Of a stretch of 64,000 nt of DNA, positions 43,001 through 52,049 are shown in pieces. The notes below the pieces were generated by a model that worked only from the letters and a program-made list of their open reading frames with translations, was not told the DNA's origin and did not search any database. Origin of the DNA: Mariniphaga sp. (lineage in GTDB: Bacteria > Bacteroidota > Bacteroidia > Bacteroidales > Prolixibacteraceae); the NCBI GenBank assembly GCA_024636975.1, contig JAGXGA010000041.1:46808-110807 (forward strand). The letters run 5' to 3'. Each line of letters starts with the position of its first letter. Position 1 is the first letter of the stretch. The position numbers were made by a program, and so were the translations under genes.

Positions 43001-43996
43001 ATGACAAAAACTACATTACCCGGAACCGGGATCAGGATTTCCCCTATTGCATTTGGCGCATGGGCAATTGGGGGATGGTTTTGGGGAGGAGCTGAAGAAA
43101 AAGAATCTATCCGTGCTATTGAATGTGCCATTGATAATGGAATGACTACCATTGATACAGCCCCGGTTTACGGATTTGGCCAAAGTGAAGGGTTTACCGG
43201 TAAAGCTGTTAAAGGAAAACGGGACAGAGTACAGATATTTACCAAATTTGGCATTCGATGGGATAAAATGACGCCTAATCTTCACTTTGAAAAAACAAAA
43301 AACAACCAGGGAGAAGAAGTTTCAATTTACCGCGACGGCAGTAAAGAGAGTGTCATTAAAGAATGTGAAGACTCGTTGCGAAGACTCAACACCGACTATA
43401 TTGATCTGTATCAGCAGCATTGGCCCGATACCCATATACCTTTTGAGGAAACCATGGATGCTTTGCAAATACTGAAGAAACAGGGGAAAATTTTGGCTGG
43501 AGGAGTAAGCAACTATACTGTAAAGCAAATGGCAGATGCTGACAAATATTTCCACCTGGTATCAAATCAGGTTCCATACAGCATGGTACTGCGTGATATA
43601 GAAGAGGAACTTGTTCCTTACAGCATTGCAAACAGCAAAGCTATTATAGCTTACAGCCCCCTGCAAAGGGGAATTCTTTCGGGCAAAATAACCTCTGCAT
43701 ATAAATTTAATGATGGCGATCACCGGCCGGAAACAGCCTATTATAAGGAACCTAACCTTTCTGCAATTAATCAGATGCTCAAAGAAATCAAACCAATTGC
43801 CGACTCAAAGAATTCAACGCTTGCACAACTTGCTATACGATGGGCATTATATCAGCCGGGAATTACCTGCGTACTGGCTGGAGTCAGAAATGAAAAGCAG
43901 GTATTGGAAAATATAAAAGCAGGAGAGATTACCTTGAGCTGTGATGAAATGAAAATTATTAATTCCAAATTGAATCTTCTTGCATTGGAAGTGTAA
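43001..43996 (+). CDS. Aldo-keto reductase
   Basis: A 331-residue AKR with a (beta/alpha)8 fold: MTKTTLPGTGIRISPIAFGA at the start; catalytic Asp and Tyr in TTIDTAPVYGFGQSEG, Lys in QIFTKFG, His in LYQQHWPD; NADPH loop near AGVRNEKQVLENI. Substrate unknown. It lies 12 bases after recG and probably shares its transcript. Confidence 0.9.
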   Translation: MTKTTLPGTGIRISPIAFGAWAIGGWFWGGAEEKESIRAIECAIDNGMTTIDTAPVYGFGQSEGFTGKAVKGKRDRVQIFTKFGIRWDKMTPNLHFEKTKNNQGEEVSIYRDGSKESVIKECEDSLRRLNTDYIDLYQQHWPDTHIPFEETMDALQILKKQGKILAGGVSNYTVKQMADADKYFHLVSNQVPYSMVLRDIEEELVPYSIANSKAIIAYSPLQRGILSGKITSAYKFNDGDHRPETAYYKEPNLSAINQMLKEIKPIADSKNSTLAQLAIRWALYQPGITCVLAGVRNEKQVLENIKAGEITLSCDEMKIINSKLNLLALEV

Positions 43997-44048
43997 TTAT
44001 TAGGAAAAGAAATTAAATTAGCTTATCTTTTACTACAGAAAAGAAAAA

Positions 44049-45038
44049 ATGAAGACAATGAAAAATAATGAAATCACCCGAAGAAAGTTTATCAAAACTA
44101 CCGGAGCTATAACAGCAGGAGCATTTTTAGCCCCGGCAGCAGCATGTACTACATCAGCATACGATGCAAAGAATGTTCCTACGGTAATATTGGGAAAAAC
44201 AGGGGTACGGATTCCCCGGCTTATAATGGGACTTGGAAGTCGTTTTATGGCAGTTGATGAAGAAAAAGGACATGAGATCCTGGAAACCGGTCTTAATAAT
44301 GGTCTTTATTACTGGGATACTGCTGCGTCATATGGCAGCCAGCAAGAATGGAGCGAAGAGCGGATTGGAAAAGTATTGAAGGATGTTCGTGACAGGGTAT
44401 TTTTGTCATCAAAGGTTGGAGAACGAAATGCCGATGAAGCTAAACGTACACTTGAGACCAGTTTAAAGCGCCTTCAGACCGACTACATCGATTTATACCA
44501 GATTCACAGTGTAACCAATGAAGAAGAAGTAAGGCAATTTGACGACAAAAATGGCGTCTTACCTGTGCTGAAAAAATACCAGGAAGAAGGAGTTATTAAA
44601 CACATAGGGTTTACTGGTCATACTTCTGCATCAGCTATGAAACTGGCTGCCGAAATTTATGATTTTGACACAATGCTGATAGCACTGAACCACCAGGAAA
44701 GTGGAAAACAGACTTTTGAAGAAGAACCTTTGCCGTTTGCCTATAAAAAAGGGATGGGAGTTTTGGCAATGAAAGTAATCAGACCACGGGAAACGGTTAA
44801 CGGCCTTAACCCGGAAGATCTGGTAAGGTATGCATTAAGTCTTGAAAATGTTACTGCTGCGGTTATAGGCATCGACAGCCTAGATGTACTGAAAAAAAAC
44901 CTTGCTACACTACAATCATTTGAACCATTAAGTAAAGAGCGGATGAATGAACTCAGGGCTGATCTTGATCCGTTTTACCGGAGCAATAAGTTGCCATGGA
45001 TGCAGGCGGGCTACCGCGACGGGATGCACTGGGCATAA
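44049..45038 (+). CDS. Exported aldo-keto reductase with Tat-like signal
   Basis: A 329-residue AKR with an N-terminal ITRRKFIKTTGAITAGAFLAP twin-arginine-type signal followed by PAAACTT, so it may be exported or a lipoprotein. The fold is otherwise standard: VILGKTGVRIPRLIMGLG, YWDTAASYG, FLSSKVG, LYQIHSVT. It reads on from the previous reductase (52 bases apart). A periplasmic AKR of unknown substrate; cofactor supply outside the cytoplasm is an open question. Confidence 0.85.
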   Translation: MKTMKNNEITRRKFIKTTGAITAGAFLAPAAACTTSAYDAKNVPTVILGKTGVRIPRLIMGLGSRFMAVDEEKGHEILETGLNNGLYYWDTAASYGSQQEWSEERIGKVLKDVRDRVFLSSKVGERNADEAKRTLETSLKRLQTDYIDLYQIHSVTNEEEVRQFDDKNGVLPVLKKYQEEGVIKHIGFTGHTSASAMKLAAEIYDFDTMLIALNHQESGKQTFEEEPLPFAYKKGMGVLAMKVIRPRETVNGLNPEDLVRYALSLENVTAAVIGIDSLDVLKKNLATLQSFEPLSKERMNELRADLDPFYRSNKLPWMQAGYRDGMHWA

Positions 45039-45061
45039 GAGCAGTTTGACATTAAAGAAAA

Positions 45062-45091
45062 AGGCAGCTGGTTTACAACTGCCTTTTTTTT
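45062..45091. terminator. Bidirectional terminator between convergent genes
   Basis: AGGCAG ... CTGCCT hairpin followed rightward by eight or more T and preceded by A-rich sequence that serves leftward transcription. It separates the reductase from the convergent SGNH hydrolase gene. Confidence 0.75.
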
Positions 45092-45869
45092 ATACCACCG
45101 ATCTCAACCAGGCTTCCGACATCAATTTAGCCCCTGCCATGGAAGGATGAACTCCGTCACCAGTCCAGTATGTAGCCGGGGCATGCTTTATTGCTTCATC
45201 AAATACTTTCTGAAAAGGAACCCAGACAGCATTGAATTCTTCTGCCATTTTTTTGGCAGCCACCTGGTATTCTTTAATGGGTCCCATCCATGAATCATCA
45301 ACAGCAGATGTTTCAAGCACTGCAAATGGTTCACATATTACCAGTTTAACATCCGGAAGATGTTCTTTTGTGTGCTGAAGCAGAGCCCGGTAATCGTTTT
45401 CATACACTGTTACCGTTCCGTCGTATTCACCTTTACGCAAGTGCCAGTAATCGTTTACCCCGATAAGTATGCTAAGCAGATCAGGCTTCAAATCGAGACA
45501 ATCTTTTTTCCATCGCTCTGCCAGTTGATATACCTTATTGCCGCTAATGCCGCGGTTGTAAAGAGTTAATTCCAAACCAGGCAAATCATTTAAGAGAGTG
45601 GAAGCAATATGAAAGGCATAACCGGAACCGAATGACTTTGGGTTATTTGGCAGTTCCTTTTCCTTATCCCTTCCGGCATCGGTAATTGAATCACCCTGAA
45701 AAAGGATGACATCACTTTTCTTAATCAGAGAATAATTACCTGCGGTTTCTCTTTTTGAAATAACCCCCGAAACGATAGAGGGTATGCTTACCAACGCAGC
45801 AGCTCCCGCTACCGAGTGGCCAAAGAATCTTCTTCTTGAAATATTCATTTTCAATATTTTATCTGACAC
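45090..45869 (-). CDS. Exported SGNH/GDSL-family hydrolase
   Basis: A 259-residue esterase. A Tat-like signal (NISRRRFFGHSVAGAAALVS) precedes the SGNH blocks: I ILFQGDSITDAGRDK (Ser), II LYNRGISGNKV (Gly), III LSILIGVNDYWH (Asn), V YWTGDGVHPSMAGA (Asp, His). It resembles acetylesterases acting on polysaccharide acetyl groups; substrate unknown. Confidence 0.9.
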   Translation of the reverse strand: MSDKILKMNISRRRFFGHSVAGAAALVSIPSIVSGVISKRETAGNYSLIKKSDVILFQGDSITDAGRDKEKELPNNPKSFGSGYAFHIASTLLNDLPGLELTLYNRGISGNKVYQLAERWKKDCLDLKPDLLSILIGVNDYWHLRKGEYDGTVTVYENDYRALLQHTKEHLPDVKLVICEPFAVLETSAVDDSWMGPIKEYQVAAKKMAEEFNAVWVPFQKVFDEAIKHAPATYWTGDGVHPSMAGAKLMSEAWLRSVV

Positions 45870-45900
45870 TTAAAAACCCTGCCTTTACAGACAGGAAACA

Positions 45901-46272
45901 TTAGAATGGCAATCCATCTTCATCAGAACCTGCCGGTTCAGGAGGGATATCTTCAACTCCGTATTCAGGCGGAGCATCCTGCTCAGGACCACTTGCTCCA
46001 ACCTGATCAACTTTCCAGGCATTGATGTTATGAAACCATTTACCGTTGTATTCACGAGACTCCAGATTGAAGGAAACCTCTACTTCGTCGCCTTCACCTA
46101 CTTTTTCCAGAAGGGAAAATTTATCATTGAATAATGTAAAACACACCTTCTTTGGAAACTGCTCGCTGGTTTCAATTACGAATTCCTGCTTTTTCCACTC
46201 ATTACCTGCCCTACTTACTCCCGATTCGGCTTTCAGTATTTGCTTAATTATTCCTTTTATTTTTAAACTCAT
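45901..46272 (-). CDS. DUF3127 OB-fold protein
   Basis: A 123-residue protein: MSLKIKGIIKQILKAESGVS then KKQEFVIETSEQFPKKVCFTLF, VEVSFNLESREYNGKWFHNINAWKV, and an acidic tail (PPEPAGSDEDGLPF). This is the DUF3127 family of Bacteroidota. Its single OB-like fold and acidic C-terminal tip ending DGLPF recall single-stranded DNA-binding proteins (SSB tails end in DDxPF), so ssDNA binding and partner recruitment are plausible. Confidence 0.85.
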   Translation of the reverse strand: MSLKIKGIIKQILKAESGVSRAGNEWKKQEFVIETSEQFPKKVCFTLFNDKFSLLEKVGEGDEVEVSFNLESREYNGKWFHNINAWKVDQVGASGPEQDAPPEYGVEDIPPEPAGSDEDGLPF

Positions 46273-46290
46273 AAGAGCGAAATTAAAAAA

Positions 46291-46327
46291 GAAACCCTTT
46301 GCAAAGATACATGCAAAGGGTTTTTTA
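46291..46327. terminator. Bidirectional terminator near the FKBP genes
   Basis: AACCCTTTGC, 10-base loop, GCAAAGGGTT flanked by T-runs on both sides. It lies downstream (leftward) of the two FKBP genes and upstream of the DUF3127 gene. Confidence 0.75.
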
Positions 46328-46348
46328 TTTAAAAGATATTAACTGCTA

Positions 46349-47056
46349 CTATTCTTCTACGATTTCAAGAAGTTCAACTTCGAAAATCAAAACAGAATTG
46401 GGACCAATATCACCACCTGCACCACGTTCACCGTAAGCCAGATCAGAAGGAATATAAACCTTCCATTTTCCCCCAACCTTCATCATTTGCAAAGCTTCAG
46501 TCCATCCCGGAATTACCTGGCCAACACCAAATACAGCAGGCTCTCCACGTTCAACCGAACTGTCGAATACAGTTCCGTCAATTGTGGTTCCATGATAATG
46601 TACCCGCACTCTGTCGTCAGCTTCTGGTGAAGGTCCGCTACCCTCTACCAGCACTTCATACTGTAACCCACTTTCTGTGGTTACTACACCTTCCTTGTTT
46701 TTATTACCTTCCAGGAATTGATTCCCGGCTTCAAGGTTCAACTGTCCCTGTCGCATACCTTCAGATTCGAAATAAGACCTGATAATTTTATCAGCCTCTT
46801 CTACGGTCATCATACCTTCTTCGCCTAATGCAGAGGTACGGAATCCTGAAGCCATAGCTTCCAGATTAATACTATCTCCTCCCGGAGCACTCTCTATTTG
46901 TTGTTTATTATTTTCTCCAACCAGTATTCCTATGGCATAACCAGCAGAATCAGCTAATGTGCTTAATTCTACATCATGTCCGGAACCCGAGGGTTGACAA
47001 CTCATTACAAAAACCGACAGCACAATTGCCGCCAATCCAATAAAACTCTTTTTCAT
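46349..47056 (-). CDS. FKBP-type peptidyl-prolyl isomerase, lipoprotein
   Basis: A 235-residue PPIase. The signal MKKSFIGLAAIVLSVFVMSC has a lipobox cysteine, so it is probably membrane-anchored. An FKBP_N dimerisation region (LADSAGYAIGILVGENN) precedes the FKBP domain: DRVRVHYHGTTIDGTVFDSS, AVFGVGQVIPGWTEALQMM, IPSDLAYGERGAGGDIGPNS, LIFEVELLEI. It catalyses proline isomerisation in exported proteins. Its neighbour at 47071 is a close paralogue. Confidence 0.93.
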   Translation of the reverse strand: MKKSFIGLAAIVLSVFVMSCQPSGSGHDVELSTLADSAGYAIGILVGENNKQQIESAPGGDSINLEAMASGFRTSALGEEGMMTVEEADKIIRSYFESEGMRQGQLNLEAGNQFLEGNKNKEGVVTTESGLQYEVLVEGSGPSPEADDRVRVHYHGTTIDGTVFDSSVERGEPAVFGVGQVIPGWTEALQMMKVGGKWKVYIPSDLAYGERGAGGDIGPNSVLIFEVELLEIVEE

Positions 47057-47070
47057 ACTTAAATTATTTT

Positions 47071-47682
47071 TTAAACGATTTCCAATAGTTCTACATCAAA
47101 AATTAATGTGCTGTTTGGACCAATATCACCGCCTGCGCCTTGTTCTCCATATGCGAGATCCGGTGGGATAAACAACCGCCACTTTGAGCCAACTTCCATC
47201 ATCTGAAGCGCCTCGACCCATCCCTTAATTACACCATTCACCGGAAATACAGCAGGTTGCCCCCTTTCAACCGAACTGTCGAAAACAGTTCCATCGATAA
47301 GGGTGCCGTGATAATGGCATTTAACATTATCTTCAGGGCCGGGACTTGGGCCTTCTCCCTGGTTCAGAATTTTATACTGAAGCCCGTTATCCAATTCAAC
47401 AACACCCTCTTTATCAGAATTCTCAGACAAGAATTCCAACCCTTCAACTAAATTTGATTCTGCCTGGCCGGCATTTGCTTTCTCCATGAAACTTTCCAGT
47501 ATCTTGTTAGCCTCTTCAGGCATTATTTTTGGCATTTCACCGGAGTATGTATCGTTTATTGCTTCAAGGAAAATATCAGGATTAAAGGATTTCACTCCCG
47601 ATCGGATAAGATTGGAAGCTATATTCAACCCCAATGCATAACTAAAACGTTCCAATTCGTCGGTAAATTTCTTTTCCGTCAT
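47071..47682 (-). CDS. FKBP-type peptidyl-prolyl isomerase, cytoplasmic paralogue
   Basis: A 203-residue PPIase with the same layout as its neighbour: FKBP_N (FSYALGLNIASNLI) then NVKCHYHGTLIDGTVFDSSV, VNGVIKGWVEALQMM, IPPDLAYGEQGAGGDIGPNS, LIFDVELLEIV. It lacks a signal peptide, so it works in the cytoplasm. It is transcribed first, 14 bases before the lipoprotein copy: a tandem duplication with compartment split. Confidence 0.93.
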   Translation of the reverse strand: MTEKKFTDELERFSYALGLNIASNLIRSGVKSFNPDIFLEAINDTYSGEMPKIMPEEANKILESFMEKANAGQAESNLVEGLEFLSENSDKEGVVELDNGLQYKILNQGEGPSPGPEDNVKCHYHGTLIDGTVFDSSVERGQPAVFPVNGVIKGWVEALQMMEVGSKWRLFIPPDLAYGEQGAGGDIGPNSTLIFDVELLEIV

Positions 47683-47745
47683 AACTGCTTACAATTTTAA
47701 AAAGTGCGAAGATAAGGTAATTTTTTGGCAATTAGGATACTGCTT

Positions 47746-48408
47746 TTATTTTATTGCCCTAATCATTTCTTTTTTCCCCGGCGGGCCGGGCAATTTTTCC
47801 GTAACGAATCCGGCAGTTTTTAAACGTCTCCTGACTTCGCCTTTTGCGCTGTATGTAACCAAAATACCACCAGGCAAAAACTGTTCATACAAGCGGGAAA
47901 AGATGTGCTGCGTCCACATATCAGGCTGCTTATCAGGGCCAAATGCATCAAAATATACAATATCGAACTTTACCGGCAACTTCCAGTCAATTCCTGTAAA
48001 ATCAGATTTTATTTTTAGCAGACAAAAATAGGGTGTAACCTGAACTGGTTCATCCCAGTTGCACTCGTGAAGTGCAGCAAACAATTCCTTTCCCTGTTCA
48101 GGTACAAACCTGCCATAATCCAATACTTCGACCACAGCCTTGTCGAGTGGATAATTCTCAATGGCCATGTAAAAAACGGACTGTTTGGTTATTTGTGCAC
48201 GGTCAGCAGTTAGCAATGCATTCAATCCTGTTCCAAACCCAACTTCAAATACAACGGGATTTGGTTTTTGATAATAATTAAATCCCATATTTAAATATAC
48301 ATGCTCCGATTCGGTAACAGCCCCATTCAGTGAATGGTATTGCTCATTCAAATCGGGCAGGTATAAAGTCGAAGAACCGTCAGCTGTATACTTTATTTCA
48401 ACTTTCAT
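47746..48408 (-). CDS. mnmD: tRNA mnm5s2U methyltransferase MnmD
   Basis: A 220-residue stand-alone MnmD: an N-terminal motif TADGSSTLYLPDLNEQYHSL with GAVTESEHVYLNMGF, the SAM loop FEVGFGTGLNALLTA, and DIVYFDAFGPDKQPDMWTQ. It adds the methyl of mnm5s2U at the tRNA wobble base. Only the methyltransferase half of MnmC is present, usual for this phylum; the oxidase domain is absent. Confidence 0.9.
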   Translation of the reverse strand: MKVEIKYTADGSSTLYLPDLNEQYHSLNGAVTESEHVYLNMGFNYYQKPNPVVFEVGFGTGLNALLTADRAQITKQSVFYMAIENYPLDKAVVEVLDYGRFVPEQGKELFAALHECNWDEPVQVTPYFCLLKIKSDFTGIDWKLPVKFDIVYFDAFGPDKQPDMWTQHIFSRLYEQFLPGGILVTYSAKGEVRRRLKTAGFVTEKLPGPPGKKEMIRAIK

Positions 48409-48476
48409 CCCTCAAAATTGCCTATAAATACTGAAATTTAAACTGAAAGTTATAATTTTGTTATAATATTAAAGTT

Positions 48477-49091
48477 ATGTTACTCAAAATTTATAATGAA
48501 AATCCGAACCCACGTGATATCCGAAAGGTTGTAGATGTGCTCAGGGATGGAGGAGTTATTATTTACCCTACAGATACCGTTTACGGGATAGGCTGCGATA
48601 TCACCAATCAGAAAGCAGTTGAAAAAGTTGCGCAGTTTAAAGGTATAAAAATTGAAAAAGCAAATTTTTCTTTTATTTGCAGCGACTTAAGCCACATCTC
48701 AGATTATACAAAACCTATCTCCAACACTATTTTTAAGTTAATGAAAAAAAACCTACCCGGGCCATTCACATTTATTCTTGAAGCAAGTAATAATGTCCCC
48801 AGGTATTTTAAAGGAAAGAAAAAGACTGTAGGAATAAGAGTTCCTGCCAATAATATCATCCGCGATATTGTTTATGAATTAGGCAACCCCATTCTCTCTA
48901 CTTCAATCCGCGACGAAGACGAAATTCTGGAATACGCCACCGATCCGGAACTGATCTATGAAAAATTTCAGGATTTTGCAGATATTGTTATAGATGGAGG
49001 TTATGGAGAAATCATTCCTTCAACCGTTATCGATTGCACTGGCGAAACCATTGTGATTCTGAGAGAAGGTAAAGGAGAACTTGAATATTAG
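48477..49091 (+). CDS. Sua5/YciO/YrdC-family protein
   Basis: A 204-residue YrdC-fold protein: DVLRDGGVIIYPTDTVYGIG, QFKGIKIEKANFSFIC, MKKNLPGPFTFILEAS, VGIRVPANNIIRDIV and PILSTSIRDEDEI. YrdC/TsaC proteins make threonylcarbamoyl-AMP for tRNA t6A; here the substrate loop is KGIKIEKANFSF rather than KRRPxxKPL, which is more like YciO, so the t6A role is not certain. TAATTTTG at 48453-48460 is a likely -7 box. Confidence 0.85.
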   Translation: MLLKIYNENPNPRDIRKVVDVLRDGGVIIYPTDTVYGIGCDITNQKAVEKVAQFKGIKIEKANFSFICSDLSHISDYTKPISNTIFKLMKKNLPGPFTFILEASNNVPRYFKGKKKTVGIRVPANNIIRDIVYELGNPILSTSIRDEDEILEYATDPELIYEKFQDFADIVIDGGYGEIIPSTVIDCTGETIVILREGKGELEY

Positions 49092-49104
49092 CAGAAACCG
49101 TCAG

Positions 49105-50550
49105 TTATTCCCTCCAGAACGACGGAGAAAAAAGCACCAGAACAGTAAACAATTCAAGTCTGCCCAAAAGCATAAGAAAGGATAAAAACCATTTTCCTAT
49201 AGGTTTAATATGAACGAAAGTTTCAGAAGGACCTACGTTACCCAGGCCAGGTCCAATGTTACCCAAACTGGTCGCCACTGCTCCCATTGCCGATTCCATA
49301 TCGGGTTCTATAATTGAAAATATTACAGAACTTGCAGCAAAAATGGCAAAGTAGAACATAAAGAAGGCCAGCACATTGGTAATAATTTTGGAATCTACTG
49401 AAGTATTATTAAATTTTACCGGAATAATGGCCTGGGGATGTACCATTCGCCTGAGTTCATAGTAGCTGTTTTTCAGGAGCAACACTATGCGCATAATCTT
49501 AATACCCCCACCGGTAGAACCTGCGGAGCCGCCAAAAAAGAAAAGTGAAAATATTAGCATATATAAAACAGGCTTCCATGTTAAATAATCGGCGGTCGCA
49601 AAACCTGTTGTTGTAATTATTGAAACTACCTGGAAAAGTGAATCCCTGAATGCCTGTTCCACTTTTAAATGCGAGGAAACAAGTAACCCAATGAATATTA
49701 CTGCAGTAAATATCAGAATAAACAGAATGTAATATTTGAACTCTTCATCTTTTATCACCCGGGCAAACCTACCTTTAATAGCCATAAAGGAGAGTGTAAA
49801 ATTAGTCCCGGCCAAAATCATAAACACTATAATAATATACTGTATTGCCGGTGACGACCAATGTGCAATACTTGCCTGCCTGGTTGAAAAGCCGCCTGTT
49901 GCCATGGTGGTGAATGAATGGCAAACAGCGTCGAAAACGCCCATACCTGCTACCCAGAGTAGTAAAATTTCAGCAACAGTAAAAATAAGATAAATTCCCC
50001 AAAGGGTTTTGGCTGTCTGCCTTATCCGGGGACTTATTCTATCGGGTGTTGGGCCCGGCACTTCAGCCATGAACAACTGCATACCGCCAATTCCAAAGAC
50101 CGGTAAAATAGCCAGTGATAATACAATAATTCCCATTCCACCAAGCCACTGTGAAATGCTCCGCCAAAAAAGGATGCCATGTGGCAAAGATTCAATATCG
50201 GTCAGCACAGAGGAACCCGTTGTTGTAAATCCGGAAATGGTTTCAAAAAAGGCATTTGTAAAATCGGGGATTGCACCACTGATAATATAGGGTAAACAGC
50301 CAAACAGAGAAAATACCACCCACACTAAAGAAACAATTATATATCCCTCATGCCGGCCAATATCGGGGCGAACTTTTCGGGTAAGAAGTATTATGGTCCC
50401 ACCCAACGAAAGATTTATCCCTGAACTAATTATAAATGCTGTACTATCGTAACCCTGGTAAAGCAGTGAAATGAACAGGGCCAGCAACATGGCTACCCCT
50501 TCAACAAAAAGCAAAAAACCTAATACCCTAAAGATGATTTTGAAATTCAT
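49105..50550 (-). CDS. trkH: TrkH-type potassium uptake protein, paralogue 2
   Basis: A 481-residue TrkH: pore loops ETISGFTTTGSSVLTD, SFTTMATGGFS, SIITTTGFATADYL and ATSLGNIGPGLGNVGP. It follows trkA by 17 bases in the same direction, the classic pairing. The two TrkH proteins of the window are clearly paralogous but well diverged. Confidence 0.94.
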   Translation of the reverse strand: MNFKIIFRVLGFLLFVEGVAMLLALFISLLYQGYDSTAFIISSGINLSLGGTIILLTRKVRPDIGRHEGYIIVSLVWVVFSLFGCLPYIISGAIPDFTNAFFETISGFTTTGSSVLTDIESLPHGILFWRSISQWLGGMGIIVLSLAILPVFGIGGMQLFMAEVPGPTPDRISPRIRQTAKTLWGIYLIFTVAEILLLWVAGMGVFDAVCHSFTTMATGGFSTRQASIAHWSSPAIQYIIIVFMILAGTNFTLSFMAIKGRFARVIKDEEFKYYILFILIFTAVIFIGLLVSSHLKVEQAFRDSLFQVVSIITTTGFATADYLTWKPVLYMLIFSLFFFGGSAGSTGGGIKIMRIVLLLKNSYYELRRMVHPQAIIPVKFNNTSVDSKIITNVLAFFMFYFAIFAASSVIFSIIEPDMESAMGAVATSLGNIGPGLGNVGPSETFVHIKPIGKWFLSFLMLLGRLELFTVLVLFSPSFWRE

Positions 50551-50567
50551 TTCTGCTGCAGGTAGGG

Positions 50568-51902
50568 TTATTTAAAGAATTTTTCCAGTTTTTTAATACC
50601 TGAAGGAAGGGTAAAAACCACTACCTTATCCCCTTCTTTTATCTGGGTATTTCCGCCAGCAATGTATCCTTCTTCGCCCCTTATAATACCACCAATTTTG
50701 GCCTCATCGGGAAACCCCAGGTCTTTAATTGGTTTTTGAGTAATTTTTGCATCGGCTTTGACAATAAATTCAAAAACCTCTGCATCGGAAGCTGTAAGAC
50801 ACTTAACCTTCGAAATTGCTGCGTTTAGTGTAAATCGGTAAATATAGCTTGCTGCAATCAGTTTTTTATTGACTATACTTCCTATATTCATATTCTCGGC
50901 CAATCCCATAAAAGCCAGGTTCTCTACTTCGGCAATAGTTCTTCTTACTCCTAATGTTTTGGCTAAATGACAACCAAGAATATTGGTTTCGGAATTTCCT
51001 GTTGTTGCTACAACAGCATCCATTTTCTCCAGTCCTTCGTCTTTTAACAATTTCAGATTTCTGCAATCACCGTTTATTACGAGTGCATTGCCATATTTGC
51101 CGGCAACCTGCTCGCATTTTTCTATGCTTTCTTCAACTACTTTAATGCGGTACTGATCGCCTAATTTTTCGATGGCTTTTTGTGCAATACGACTTCCGCC
51201 AAGGAACATTATATTTTTTACTTCGAATGGTTTCTTTGCTGTAAGCTCAAAAACCCGTTGCTGTTCCATACGTGTGGTAACGAAAAATACGATATCACCA
51301 TTTATCAGGTAATCGCTTCCGTTTGGAATGATGGTCCTGCCTTCCCGGTTTATTGCCACAACCATAATCTGTTCATCTTCAAGCTGAAGCTGCTCGAAAG
51401 GTTTATTTAATATAGGTGCATCTTCCCTAACCTTAATGCCCATGAGCAAAAGCTTGCCGTTCGAAAATTCAATCAGCTGCCGTGTTCCGGTTTGTTTAAT
51501 GGAAGCGACAATTTCTTTTGCTGCAAGACTTTCAGGATATATCAGTTCATGAATGCCAAGATTATTAAGTTTCGCCCGGTAACGCGGCATCAGATATTCC
51601 GAATTATTTATACGCGCAATGGTTCGGGCAACACCAAGATATGAGGCCATAGAACAGGCCAGCACATTCCTCTCTTCCGATGGAGTAACAGCGATGAACA
51701 GATCAGCTTTAGCCAACCCGGTTTGTTTCAAATCCTGAAATGAGTGAGCTGAACCAGCCACCGTCATTAAATCCACATCACCATTTATCTTAAAAAGTTT
51801 CTCAGGAGAATCGTCAATGAGTACAATATCATGATCTTCACTGCTCAACATACGGGCCAGGTGTGTTCCTACTTCTCCTGCGCCTGCAATTACAACTTTC
51901 AT
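50568..51902 (-). CDS. trkA: Trk system potassium transporter subunit TrkA
   Basis: A 444-residue protein with two RCK modules. Module 1: MKVVIAGAGEVGTHLARMLS (NAD site), IVLIDDSPEKL, then TrkA_C; module 2: IMFLGGSRIAQKAIEKLG, ALVINGDCRNLKLL. The second Rossmann loop is GGSRIAQ rather than GxGxxG, as is common in repeat 2. TrkA gates TrkH in response to nucleotides; this copy may also serve the trkH at 24105, which lacks a trkA neighbour. Confidence 0.94.
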   Translation of the reverse strand: MKVVIAGAGEVGTHLARMLSSEDHDIVLIDDSPEKLFKINGDVDLMTVAGSAHSFQDLKQTGLAKADLFIAVTPSEERNVLACSMASYLGVARTIARINNSEYLMPRYRAKLNNLGIHELIYPESLAAKEIVASIKQTGTRQLIEFSNGKLLLMGIKVREDAPILNKPFEQLQLEDEQIMVVAINREGRTIIPNGSDYLINGDIVFFVTTRMEQQRVFELTAKKPFEVKNIMFLGGSRIAQKAIEKLGDQYRIKVVEESIEKCEQVAGKYGNALVINGDCRNLKLLKDEGLEKMDAVVATTGNSETNILGCHLAKTLGVRRTIAEVENLAFMGLAENMNIGSIVNKKLIAASYIYRFTLNAAISKVKCLTASDAEVFEFIVKADAKITQKPIKDLGFPDEAKIGGIIRGEEGYIAGGNTQIKEGDKVVVFTLPSGIKKLEKFFK

Positions 51903-52049
51903 TTCCTTAGATCATTTAATTTTAAAATTCAGTGCAAAGTAAAGTATATCCAGTTAAATAATCAGCATACCTTACCTTAATTCGATAAAAAATAGCCTGT
52001 TTATTAATCTAATCCAAAATATTCGCCATATCTCCCCAAAAACTATCTT

